Positions 12,621 to 23,707 of a stretch of DNA of 64,000 nt are shown piece after piece (within the stretch, counting starts at the first letter, position 1; the number at the start of each line of letters is the position of its first letter). Location of the stretch: assembly GCA_030248195.1 (NCBI GenBank), contig JASAND010020893.1, positions 1-64,000 of the forward strand. Reading direction: 5' to 3'. Position numbers and translations under genes: made by a program. Source of the stretch: Trissonchulus latispiculum (Eukaryota > Nematoda > Enoplea > Enoplida > Ironidae). Under the pieces are notes generated by a model. That model searched no databases. It was not told where the DNA came from and saw only the letters and a program-made list of their open reading frames with translations.

Positions 12621-13084
12621 CTTTTTTACATATTAATCTGTTGCACATGTGCACTTTACAATTCTAACAATTGTGTTTGCCTTCCTGACTTCAAATTTCT
12701 TGCTTTCATTGCACCAAATGAGACTGCATGTGCCAAGTATTGTTTGAGTTTGCATACGGTTTTTGGAAATTTTAGTTGATAATGAGTGCCTGTTTGTGTT
12801 TGTTTATGTCTGCTTTTGAGTAACAGAAACTCAACCTACTATGTAACTATTTTAAACTCACTAAAACAATAAACCAGTTCGGTAATTCGACATCGGGCTA
12901 ACTTAGTCTTCCGATTTATTATTCTCTTGACTAATTTCCCTAGTAGGGTGGAATTCTGAAATATTCGTTATGCATAATTGATTTGAGAGAACATGTATAT
13001 ACTTTGGGTCACTAAAATAAGATAGTGAGATAAGATACACATGATTGTACACGTCTCAAAACGCCATAGAAGAATTTTTTAAAA
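12621..13084. other. AT-rich spacer within the transposon
   Basis: No reading frame or repeat. It separates the inner GC-rich cluster (ending near 12620) from the outer one (from 13085) and may be sequence trapped between two nested copies. Confidence 0.5.
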
Positions 13085-13258
13085 AATCAGGGCTTTTCAG
13101 GGCCGGGCCGGGCCGCGCAGACCTAAACGGCACTCAGGGCCGGGTCGGGCCTGAGCCTGAAATTTTTGACACAGGGCCGGGCCGGGCCGGGCAGACCTAA
13201 AATTTGAGCAGGGCCGGGCCGGGCCGGGCCTGAAAATTCGGCCCTGATCTCATCTCTA
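13085..13258. repeat. right terminal GGGCC array and terminal inverted repeat
   Basis: Four blocks of 'cagggccgggccgggcc' are separated by short spacers that include 'gcagacctaaa' twice. They end in cggccctgatctcatctcta, the exact reverse complement of the left terminus, followed directly by CTACAAAT. Confidence 0.9.
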
Positions 13259-14534
13259 CTACAAATTATTTGTAGCACACAGCGCGTCAGCTCTCATTTA
13301 CAGACATAGAACAAATCTTCTTGAAAGAACTAAATATGAGTTATACAAGGACTTTTTACCTACACTCATAACCAACAAGACAAAAGATTGAAGGTGTTCT
13401 ACCATTCTAAGTAATCTCCTTTCCAATTCTTTTATTCCGGTTCTCAAAAGGTCATTTACTCACTTCTGAAAGTGACCTTATCTCTCAATTAGAAAACATT
13501 ATTATCACTACACCTAAAGACAGAGGCAATTTGATATTAATAAAGCTAGAAAAGATAGTCATACAGGATCGACAGCTTAGCAAAGTTGGACCTCTGACGA
13601 GATTGTTACCCACAGCCACTCTTGGACGTTCAAACTAAAAAGGATATCCACAGTAATCTAAAATCAAATAAAATTTGAATTGTCAAAGAATTAAATTTAC
13701 TTTTTGATCTGTCTGGGTCTCACAAAAACTCCTACAAAAGCCCTACCTGCTTGAATGTAAGCAAGGACATCACCTTAGTTGAAAAATAATCTCAGAATGT
13801 AAATCCATTTAACGTTTCAACCCTGATTCAAATTTTTTCAAATATAAACTCATGAAATTTTAAATTAGTTGTAGTGTGCTAAATCAATTGAAAAGAATTA
13901 ATTTTTTAGCAGTAAGGAACAAAAACAGGTCCGTGGGATGGTGGTCAATTACTCGGTAACAAACACAAGTGACTCCCAAATTAGCCTACTATTTACTGCG
14001 TCCAAATTGTCTTGGTTTGTAATTAGATTTTTCTGGAGCTATCGGTCCTGGTTTAGCTCAAGCAGCTCTGTTTTTGTTTCAGTCAAAGTGAGAATTTTAG
14101 CCCAAAAAGCTAATTAGCATAGCAAATTCTTGTAGATTAAGTTAAAGAAAGCCTCCTGCTTTTTCTGGCAACATAAGTGGTTCACAAGCGTCGCGGACAG
14201 CTAAATTTAACTGAATCAAATGTGGCATCCAAAAAACAAGCACAGAATTAAAGTAAACATTCTGTAAAAGATGACAAAACAGTATATGCACTTAGACTGG
14301 AGCCAAATACATTTACACAGGATCTAATTCAGCGAGTGTTCAACCTTTGACAGAAAGTTAGCAAGAAATGGGGTACAAATCAGGCAGTTTGTAAGATGGT
14401 GCAACTTGCAGTTTTCTGCAAATTTTCAGTTCTACGGTTTCGAAAACACTGTGGGTGATTTTTTGAAAAATAACACATGGGACATATTAACTAAGATACT
14501 GTTTTTACTTCACTTTGAAAGATTAATTCATTTA

Positions 14535-14660
14535 AGGGGGGGGGGTCGCCAGGTACCAAATTTTATAGTCACCGATTTCGCTCATTTTTTGGTATTATAT
14601 ACCCCCATATGTGCCCAAAAACAAGACAAATTTTTAGAGTCCAGGGTCAATCCAGTCTAG
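14535..14660. repeat. dispersed repeat containing 'caccgatttcgctcattttt'
   Basis: A G9 run is followed by 'tatagtcaccgatttcgctc'. Similar text (tgagcgaaatccgtgacta) occurs inverted at 25320-25345, and a related phrase (gagcgaaatcggagac) at 36057-36073. This points to an unnamed interspersed family. Confidence 0.45.
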
Positions 14661-17611
14661 AGATATTGCAGTTAAATCCATTCAATTTAGTATTTACGTT
14701 AGTATGCCTCGCTGAGGGCTTCGAAGTCGCGTACACATAGGATGACAAAAGACTGTGGCATGACAAATACATCAATTTAAAGCCTTTACCTGTAAGTGTT
14801 TATTACCGCATAAATTGCAGTGACAAGCCAACAACGAGCGAGACAGGGCGTTTGGACGATTTGGTAAAGCTTATTCCGGCTGTTATTTGCTTCAAACTTT
14901 AACTCCGTCTAACTTTCTCATACTGCATTGTAGAGACTTGGTGCAAGAAGATAAAATGTTCAGGACATCGAGAGCTTCAATTTGATATAAAATATGGCTA
15001 TATTTGAAAAAGTTGAAAATTTGACATTTTTTGCCCACAGGTGTCCGCCATGCTATCGTAGCATGTCACCAGAGATAAACACAGGCTATTGGCATGAAAC
15101 TTTACATACAGGTAGGTTTTATGCTAGCCTATTAGCATGCCAAATTTAATTGAGATATCTTAAGATTTGACTGACTTATGAAGCAGCAAACATGAAATTA
15201 TCGAAAAATGACGATTTTTGAAGAAAAATGAAATTTCTGCTACCAAAACTGTGAGCTACTGAAAAGCCCTAATAAGGATTGATTATATGCAAAATAAAGC
15301 TCTAGCAATATACTGTGCTAATAACTAAACGCGAAGTTTCTACACCAAAGGGTTAGTTCAGGACAGGACAAAACGTTCAATGACCTACACATTTGCAGAG
15401 CGATTTTGAGCAAAAACCGCTTTTCCCGAACTTTGAAAATTCGTATAAAATCAGCGGCCCTACAGGAAATAACGTCGTATAGATATTAGCACTCTACCTA
15501 GTCCAAATTAGGTTTTACAGCGAGTTGTAGCCGATTTACTCTTACACAGCGCTCAAACTTTTGGTAGCAGAAAAATTTTCCTAACTTTTTCATTTTCCTA
15601 TGTTTAACACATGTCGGGGTCACCTTTGGAGGGCTATTGTGAATGATAGGAAAAGTTTTGCAACAAACGCACTTGTCCTGTTTTGGGGACCCATGAGGAC
15701 TACAAAATATGTGAAAATGAGAAAAATCGGAGATGGTCGAAAAATCGCGACCCCCCCCCTTAATTCATTTTGTGGGCGGAGGTGACGTCATCTCCTCCGC
15801 GATAAGTCAGATTAACCAAAAGAAAAGATATAATCACAGACTGGGACGCCAGTAAGTCAAGAAGGAAATAAGACTATCACGAGATGTTTCCCATGTCTTC
15901 GGGAAAAGAGGACTTAAAATGAAATTACAATGTTTCTTGCCTCCGGGCTCACAACTAAGACCTGTAAATCCACTGCTTATCAACTCCGGCATTCTCACGG
16001 ATTTCAGCTGTAAATGAAAATAGTCCATTAGGAAATCATTATTTTTTACGTAAGTTCTAAATGCATTGTTGAGCACCTCTAAAATTACAGCACCACTATC
16101 GCCAAATGTGAAAAGTTGAAATCAGGACGGAGAGAATTGAACAAAAGAGTCCCAATTTGCAGTCGAGAACTCCAACCACTCAGCAAGCCTTGGGTCAATA
16201 AAACTAGCATATTGTACCGATTATAACACATTTTATGTTCCTGTGAATGGTTGATATCTGCCGTCGTAAAAACGAAAGTCTAGATTACTTAAGTTTTGCA
16301 AAGTCTTGTTGTTGTATGGTCACAGTTAAGCGATAAGCTAGGCGTTCACGAAGCAAGATAGGCAGACATCACAGACTGTTCATGTTAAATTTCCTGAAGT
16401 GCCGCTCATTCGCAAGATTAAATTAACTGGACTAGAACCAGGGATCTTTAAAATTATTAATGTGCTTGAGACGACGATTAAAGATCCTCTTGATGATTGA
16501 TGGAAACTGCGAGGGAGCTGAGTTATTGGCTGACAAGTTTATCTGTTGGTGACGACAGGGAAATTGGTTATAACTTAACTCCTACGTTCATGTTTACTCG
16601 AAACGTTCAAAACAAATCGTCCCTTTTTAATAAACAAAGTATGCTTCCAGTAAATGTAGCCCGGTATTCGTGTGCCTTACCTTTAGTTTAAAGCAATGAA
16701 CTAATGGAGTGTCTAAACCATTTTAATACTGCTGAGAAACGAGTCCTTGCTGTCAAGTGGAATTGCTGTTTAGTGGAACAACAAACTCCGGGAAGAGGGT
16801 AACATTTCCAAGAAGTCCTACTGACTCAGCTATTCATGATGATTTTTGCCCTTAATCCCACTGCAAGAGAAAGCAGCATTATGGATGTGAGTTACTCCTA
16901 AGCTTCTCCATTTATGCAGTGAAAATGATAAGGTCGACTAACGACCTTTGGGGAACCTTCGAATGCTTTAAGTGACAGCACCTTTCCTGCGTCCAGACCC
17001 ACGTTTGACAACCACTGTCATGGGTTCTATTAGTCGTTCTGTAACTGATGTCAGATTTGTGAAAAGCGAACCCCTCGCGTTTTCTACATTTTCCGTGACA
17101 AATTTGAAATGCATTCCTTTTCTTAGAAAAGATAGACACCAAACATATTTCTGTTCATTCCGAAATCTGTTACCTGTTCGCAAAGCCTCCCTTTGTGCAG
17201 GCTAAGCCAGTCTTAACGATAATTGCTGGCAGTTAAGCATACGATAAAATCAACACATTCAGTTACTTCAATGTAAGTTTAACAAATAAAGTCAGTAAAT
17301 AACAACGATCAGCTGTCCTTCTGTGTCTTCACTCCTTACATCCCCAATTACATTCCTGAATGCTCTTAGCAGTCTTCTGTGAAATAACTACTACTCAAAA
17401 TCAAGCTTTCAGAGAAAAAGCTCGATGGCATAGCTTATCAAGAACAGACATCACAATTCTTGCAAATGTGGTGGAAGAAGTTACAGTAACAATGATTATG
17501 AGAGGGAGCAACTCGCTGTTGATCAATAGAGTGTCCGCTTTGTGTTAACTCCGCGGAAAGTCTCATTCTCCGTCCATTAGTTATCGCTCATTTCCTAAGC
17601 AAGAGGACTAA

Positions 17612-17790
17612 CTAAGGGCCTTTTCGCACAGCAAGTTAAATGAAAGGTAAAGGAGTGAAAATAAGCTCAATCATTTTCACGCACAGGGTTAAAAGAGTTA
17701 ACCACAATTCACCTGAACTCATTCGCTGGGTTAAACGAGTTAAAATTTTTTAAGTCTACTCTTTTAACTCGTGCGCGAAAAAGGACTAAG
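17612..17790. mobile_element. 179-bp miniature inverted-repeat element with GTTAA motifs
   Basis: The left end 'ctaagggccttttcgcac' is mirrored at the right by 'gtgcgcgaaaaaggactaag'. The interior is rich in 'gttaaaagagttaa' motifs. The style resembles the element at 32871-33093, which also starts GGGCCTTTTC and is full of GTTAA, so the two may belong to one superfamily. Confidence 0.55.
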
Positions 17791-18569
17791 AGACGAATGA
17801 CTGACCACATTAAGGAGTAGCTGCACTGTCGGTAAAACCTCCTCCTCTTCCTCCGCCTCCTTGGGAGTAACAGCCATAGTAACATGAAATATTATTTTTA
17901 TTGCTGCGCATCAGCGCAGCAGGTCTTTTGTGATTGCTCGGCCCAGGCTCGAGCACACAGTTTGTTTGTAAAACTTGCATTTCACCATAAATGCATGTGT
18001 GCAATGGTTTAAGACAGGCAATGCATAATTTCTGTGTGGTTTTCTCTTTTGAAATGCTTCTTTTTCTAGCTCATGTAATTACGCAGGTGTGGAATTTGTG
18101 GAATCTGTTTGAAGAATCCTAAACCGGAATTTTTATTCCACTGCTGATGGATGGCTAATAAATAAAGCATTCGAACAAAGCAACTCTGTGCATATTGTAT
18201 TAAAATAGCAGGGAATTTGCAACAGTTCTCTTTCTGAAATTGTATTGAATTGAATCGTACCAAAACAGAATTGAATTGAATTGACTTGTTCAAAAAATTG
18301 AAATTGTAAAATAAAATAAACTGTGGAGTGAAAACCAATTTGCCTGCCTTTAGCTAACTGCACGATGTTTTACACAATATTGCGCAATTCCTAAACAAAC
18401 TTTTAATCACTTATACAGAATTGTACTGCGCAGCAGGCTAATAATTTCAATAAAATATTACTTTGAAACTCAACCTTTTGCAAAACATATTGCTAGTTAT
18501 TTTTTAAGTTGAGAATATTTATTTGCATTTCAGCAGACTTGATTATCAAAAAACTTGAAAGTCTTCATT

Positions 18570-20149
18570 ATGCTGATTGTAGTCATGACATACTTTGCAG
18601 GTATGAGTTTACTGTCTCTTAACACGTTCCCGACGGCAAAATTTTTGCTTGGTTCCCCAAAATTGTATTTAGCCTCCTGAACTCATCGCTAATGTGACGA
18701 CTTCTGTCTTTGGTCAGAATCGATCAGCTTGATGAGATCAGTTTGGTGAGCTATTCAGGCCTTGGACGTAAATTTACGTCTTTGACATTTTTTGTAGTAT
18801 ATTGCAGCAAAAAAATTTAAAAGACGTAATTTTACGTCCAGATTTTAAGCATAAAACTGTACAAATTTTTTGACTAAAATTTTGTGCGTGGGCGTAAAAT
18901 TACGTCCAAATGATTTTTATCCTAATGAGCGCGTCACACTTTATTCCGGCCTTTGAATCAAGTCTAAATCCATTACTTTAGCCATTGTACATATGTCTAG
19001 TTGCAAAAATCTTACCCTTTTATTCAGAATCTGCTATAAAAGACACTAGAATTTGGACGTAATTTTACGTCCAAAGCATAATTTGAAGAAATTTTAAAGA
19101 CGTAAAATTACGTCCCTCGCCGGGAACGTGTTAAGTGTATTTGCTGTATTTGCCATACAAATAATTCAGAGTTACTTGAGCCAAAACCCACTTCAGCTTT
19201 TCAATGTCTGACACTGGATTTCGAAGGATAAAATGCTAACAATTCTACAGTGATTTCCTTTGTGACTAAATTGGGTTTGGTAGTTATTCACATTAGTTTG
19301 GTAGGTACTAAATTCGTCAAAATAAGAAAATAAAAATTGAATACAGAAATAGTTTTTCCCGAATCATACTTCAACGCCAAACATGAGCAACAAAGAGATT
19401 AGCATATACATACATCTGCGCATCATTTCTGACTTGCTTTCTGAGGTTTATGGCAGCTGAAGGTACACCGCTCCCCACTGAAGCATAGATTAACTTTTAC
19501 CACTGAAACTGTAGTAGATTTGTTTACTGATTTCAGCTCTGATTCTATTCAGTCCAGCAGCGGCCAATGTTATATCAAAAACCTTCCTGTATGATGCAGG
19601 TATGATGAAGAGAACCATCTATTTGGGCAGTTATTCTTTATTTATCCGTTTGTCAGCTGACAGGATGATTGTATGTGTGACATATATGTAGTTGCCAGTT
19701 GCATCCAGAAGTAATCGAAATAGAAAGTATTTTGTTTTGCGTTTCGTGCTTCAGATGTTCACAGAGAAGGGACGTGGAGCCAGACTGAGTGTTACGAAAA
19801 ATGTTCCGATCGTGCAAGCGATCTTGACATTAGTCTTCCAAACTTGAAAATACGAGGAGCTGGTACATATTACTCTGCAGGGCACAACACAACAAAGGAC
19901 GGCATGTTAACATATATGAACTTCGCCTGGGGCAAGGATGCAAGCTACGAAAATGGACAAATAGAAAGATGCTACTGCTGTTACTTTCATGGAGCAGTTG
20001 GTACATATCAGGACAATTGCAACGGCGAATACATAAACCTGCAATTTCACATCTACGAAGCAAATAAGTGGTACCGTTATCTGCGTGTACACCAAGATGA
20101 TTTTAATTTCGTGCTCATGTACGATTGTAAAAACTATAACTGCGCTTAA
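18570..20149 (+). CDS. secreted Cys-rich protein, three exons
   Basis: Exons 18570-18600, 19537-19599 and 19755-20149 join cleanly, and both introns are phase 1 with standard GT-AG ends. The first exon gives MLIVVMTYFA and the second continues ALILFSPAAA, so a signal peptide is assembled across the first intron. The mature protein is about 140 residues and has about nine Cys, including the cluster RCYCCYF and the end YDCKNYNCA. It is rich in Tyr and Trp. Two AATAAA signals follow the stop (20163 and 20188). I recognise no family. Extracellular export with disulphides is inferred; function is unknown. The first intron contains a TTAA-flanked miniature transposon. The exon phases and signal peptide make this a confident gene model. 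Confidence 0.75.
18619..19134. mobile_element. TTAA-flanked miniature element (piggyBac-like) in intron 1
   Basis: Both ends are TTAA followed by CACGTTCCCG in inverted orientation (TTAACACGTTCCCGACGGC left, CGCCGGGAACGTGTTAA right). TTAA target duplication is the hallmark of the piggyBac superfamily. The 516-bp element has no gene. It contains at least five copies of a near-palindrome around GACGTAATTTTACGTCC, spaced irregularly, which could be internal protein-binding sites. Confidence 0.8.
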
Positions 20150-20162
20150 ATAGAATGGATAA

Positions 20163-20193
20163 AATAAATCAATAATATTATAGCATAAATAAA
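20163..20193 (+). promoter_or_regulatory. two polyadenylation signals AATAAA
   Basis: AATAAA at 20163-20168 and again at 20188-20193, 14 and 39 bp after the stop codon of the secreted Cys-rich gene. Confidence 0.6.
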
Positions 20194-21124
20194 GGACAAC
20201 TTGCTGCTACAGCCTTACACTGCCGTGATTATTTTCTGTTTTAAATATAACACGTCATCAATAGTAATGCAAAGTTACAAATCTTGAATTAGATGCAAAT
20301 ATTGAAGCGTTCTCCTCAAATCTAACTATGAAAGGATGAAACAATAGGCCATGTAACCACCGTCATATGTCAGTTTTAGTACGAAGAACAATCTATATAT
20401 ATAATGGTTGACACTTGCGACTTCTCCAGACGTTCACCTCGCTACCGCGCAACATAACGGTGCCTGACTGTTAAAGTTAATATATATCCAGGCTGACCCT
20501 CACAAATAGCAAAAGTAGAAGCAACTGCGTTACTGGAATAATTTTTGGCTACTCCTGGAACTTAGCTTATCTTATAAATTCTAAGTTAATTAAATATGCT
20601 AATGAATTGCTTGTTTGCTTAATTTATTTAAAGAGGCGCCCGGCCGGGATCGCGTGCTTCCGCTGACAGAAGTTTCGAGTAAATACGATCTCAGGCTCTG
20701 CTAATGATTTAGCTAACAATTCATCAGATCCGTGAGGACTAGGGTTCTTACCGTGCAGCTTTCCATGCAGCTATGTTCAACAATTGAGTTAGTTTTGGCC
20801 GAATTTCGCAGACTTTACAACGACATAGGCCTGGCCATCGCATCGCTTGGCAGGAATGCCGTAGTTTTTTCAAAACTAAATGTAATTAGAGATTTCAGTC
20901 ATTACGAAGTTTCTCACGACTGGGATAGAACCCGGTACGTGAGGCCCGGAGCAGAGAAGGAAGGTGGCTTACCATTAAGTTAAATAAATGAAATTGAATT
21001 AAATTAAGCTATGCTTAAAGAACAAATCCCATCTTAATCGCCACTGAAAATATAAGAACTCTCAAAATTATCTATGGGTTAGTACCCCGAGAAAGCGACC
21101 CTTAACATGAATTGTATCATTAAT

Positions 21125-21275
21125 CTAGTGTGCATCTACGGAAGTAGCTACCTTTTGAGAGTAGGGCTAGTCTTGTCCAGGATTCTCCTGAAATTTTAGT
21201 GTGCGTCTACGGAAGTAGATGCATTGAGTGCACTTTAGTTTAATGTTAGGTCTAGGTGTGCGTATACGGAAGAAT
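21125..21275 (+). repeat. three copies of a 'gtgtgcrtctacggaagtag' unit
   Basis: 'gtgtgcatctacggaagtag' (near 21129), 'gtgtgcgtctacggaagtag' (near 21200) and 'gtgtgcgtatacggaag' (near 21257) are spaced about 57-71 bp apart. This is a short direct-repeat array. Confidence 0.65.
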
Positions 21276-21749
21276 CACCGAGTGTTAGTCATGTTACTTA
21301 TGTTCTCAGTTCAGTGATTTTCATCATCAGGTGGCGTTGCGATGCGCTATTACAACGGTTTCCTTCTTCCTCGGCGCATCAGGTCTGCTATAATCGGTTT
21401 GAAGTAGATATGTATAAACACACCGCGAGTGTCATTTATAGTGCTTGCCATGAAATACACATGTCGCATGTTAGAACATTCAATGTGGAACATGTTTGCA
21501 AATTAGTTTATAAAGGAAGACGGAGGTAGGAGCGATTCGTTGTATGCAAATTAGAAAATGGAAATTAGAATGGAAATGGAAATGGAAATTAGAAAAGTTA
21601 CGTAGTGGAATAGGTCAGGTCAGGTCACAATATAAAGTTGGGAAGTTGTGGTGGGAAGTTGTCGATCCTTCAACAGTATTGTTTTAACCCCACATGTGAC
21701 GTGATCTTCCCTGTGTAATGGGTGAACCGGGAATTAAACTGCCAAGGCC

Positions 21750-22045
21750 AACTTGGCCAAAACAGGGTTAGGCTTAACCCGAGTTAAGCCTCATTCTGGG
21801 GTTTACCCCGAAATTTCAGGGTTAGGTTAACCCCGGGGTTAACCCAGTCCAATCAAACATTTTTAGGACTGAGTATGCTAACCCGGGTTTAAATGTTATT
21901 GACACTAACCCCAAGACGGTCTATTAACCCCATTGTGAAACCTGGGTTAAGTAAACCCAGGTAAGCAAGTATTGATACGATGGGGTTTGGGTTAACCCAT
22001 TTATAGCGACTTAACCGGTTAGCGACTTAACCCGGGTTAAAGACT
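21750..22045. repeat. cluster of GGTTAACC / CCCGGGTTAA palindromes
   Basis: About ten variants of 'ggttaaccccgg', 'acccgggttaa' and 'cctgggttaagt' occur in 300 bp, in both orientations. The pattern resembles the interior of a miniature element whose ends (accgggaatt near 21730, ggatcggcccctgg near 22050) are not clearly inverted. Confidence 0.6.
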
Positions 22046-22226
22046 TTGATAGGATCGGCCCCTGGCTAGCAGACATGTGTCAGGTTACTAAATTGGCTAA
22101 GAGAATGACCTCATATCTTATACTTTATTGGTGATACTGTTTCCACGCACTTTATTATCGAAGAAAGGACAATTATGTATTTCGTCCGGATAATTTAGCA
22201 CTTGCAAATTTAGTTTTGATTTAGGC

Positions 22227-22481
22227 TCATCCACATTCAGACATCGTTTGCATGATTTCTGATCCGGATTCTTCCATAATTTGACTCCAGATTGCATGGC
22301 CACCTGGGCATCGGCGTATGCAAACTTCATAGAAATGGGTGACGTCGCACGTAGCTTCCACATTACCCTCAACTTCGTCAATGCCGTGGAGATATTCGTT
22401 GCCACATCTTTTCGCGCAAGGCTCCTCCAGATTGGAGCAGACAAGAACGATAAAGCAAACGCCTAAGCACAAACGAAGCAT
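22227..22481 (-). CDS. small secreted Cys-rich peptide
   Basis: An 84-residue frame starting at 22481. It has a strong signal peptide (MLRLCLGVCFIVLVCS) followed by a compact Cys pattern: EEPCAKRCGNEY, EATCDV, YEVCIRRCPGG and a final SECG. The paired CAKRC and CIRRC spacing suggests a disulphide-stabilised fold. I recognise no family. An overlapping frame shifted by one base (22118-22444) also continues with Cys-containing, protein-like text (SCKRCLNVDEP), so the true C-terminus may differ if there is a 1-nt indel or a small intron near 22310. Export is inferred from the signal peptide only. Confidence 0.5.
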   Translation of the reverse strand: MLRLCLGVCFIVLVCSNLEEPCAKRCGNEYLHGIDEVEGNVEATCDVTHFYEVCIRRCPGGHAIWSQIMEESGSEIMQTMSECG

Positions 22482-23169
22482 TGTTGTGGTTAAACGGTTC
22501 AAAGACTGAATAATTCTAGGGCACTGCAAGAGAATTTGTTTAAAATGGGAATTCATTATCTGTTACACCAGACATTTCTGTTTTAGCTTTTAATAGATAC
22601 CTAAAGCAATATTGAACTAAGTTTAATTAATGTGCTGTATGGAGCTGTAAACCCATGATTTTAAGATTCGTAGATTTTGTGACTAAATCAAAGACAGCAC
22701 TGGAACAGTTCAACCATTCTGTATTGAACTTAGCTCTAAGATCCAGTGCTAATTGGACGTCTGAACATCCGATGAGAGTAACCCTGACACCTGGGTGTTA
22801 ATTCAAAGTTTAATTCGGGAACAGGAAACGGAAGAGCCCGTAAAACAAACCACAGACCAGTTTAAACGCCAATAGTACATATTCACAATTAAGGCGAAAT
22901 ATTCGTCCAATTTAAAGAAATAGCATTTTTACATCACTTCGGTGGATATTATTTTTGCAGCATAAAGTAATCATATCCATCAGTGTTGAATGAACTATGG
23001 TTTGTTTCTGTTGAAAAAGCTTAAGGTATAAAGAAAAGACAGCAATATGAAATATATAAACATTAGAAGCAGTCCGTAAAATGCTGGGAGTAATTTGTAT
23101 TTAATGCACTCTGGTCCAGCTTAGGTGATAATCTCTGGAAGAATGCTGTCGTCGCTTACCGTGTAGTGT

Positions 23170-23460
23170 TGTTTTGATAAATCAGAAATCAAAACTTGAA
23201 TCAAAACCCATTTTGAGTTTTGATTTTATCAAAAATCAAATCAAAAATCAAAACTCAGACTGTAAAAAATCAAAAATCAAATCAGAAATCAAAACGCGAA
23301 GGCAAATTTATCAAAAATCAAAAATCAAAACCTAAAAAATCAAAACCCAGTTTTGATTCAAGGCTATAATCAAAACTAGATTTTGATTCAAGAATGAATC
23401 AAAACCCAGTTTTGATTCAGCGCTGAATCAAAACCTAGTTTTGATTCAGCGATGTCTAAT
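23170..23460. repeat. GATTTTTGAT / ATCAAAAATC simple-repeat array, copy 1
   Basis: Dozens of 'aaaatcaaaa', 'atcaaaaatcaaatcaaaa' and the palindrome 'aatcaaaacccagttttgat' are present. A second array of the same text lies at 25600-25795, about 2.3 kb away in the same orientation. The two arrays may bound a larger decayed element. Confidence 0.8.
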
Positions 23461-23707
23461 ATACTTAAATATAATAAACGGACTTCTCCAGTCCCGCTAC
23501 ATATTTATTGATTTATGCCCCTGTGTGTGTTTGTGTGTGCGCAAGTCTGCCTGAGTTGTAATTTTCTCATTTGGTTGACGGTCTTGTCTCAGAGTTGACG
23601 GGACGTTTTCGTTTCGCAACAGATCCTTCATTCCACGATTTCGACGGGATTTATGCGTTGGTCTGCATTCTCGATCCAAGCTACTGCTGGTTCGTCAATG
23701 TTGAAAA

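Larger units (their letters stand above)
8210..13258. mobile_element. 5,049-bp DNA transposon with TAGAGATGAG ends and GGGCC arrays
   Basis: The left end reads TAGAGATGAGATCAGGGCCG and the right end is its exact reverse complement; an exact 8-bp duplication CTACAAAT flanks both. Eight-bp duplications with TAG-G type ends suit hAT elements, and 8-10 bp suits Mutator-like elements. Behind each end are arrays of GGGCCGGGCC (8223-8320; 13095-13230). Another inverted pair lies inside: repeats of 'tgtaca...ttcgcgcaac' at 8328-8475 and, in reverse, at 12290-12530, followed by more GGGCC at 12525-12610. The interior encodes a split gene with a SWIM finger. The intact ends and exact duplication imply a fairly recent insertion. 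It could instead be a composite of two nested elements, because the right side has two GC-rich clusters about 500 bp apart. Confidence 0.85.
13259..18569. other. long gene-poor stretch
   Basis: Short frames are scattered through it, but none has a domain, signal peptide or splice context. It includes one miniature element (17612-17790) and a member of a dispersed repeat near 14535-14660. A second G/C-run tract, aaaatcgcg followed by nine C residues, lies near 15745. Confidence 0.45.
20150..22226. other. intergenic region with short repeats
   Basis: No convincing gene. It contains the 65-bp repeats at 21125-21275 and the GGTTAACC cluster at 21750-22045. The small plus-strand frames at 20732-20983 and 21314-21529 look fortuitous. 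Confidence 0.45.

Noticed and set aside
13259..18360. Possible CRISPR-like or tRNA structures
   Set aside because: No regularly spaced identical repeats and no tRNA box A/box B arrangement with a cloverleaf could be found.
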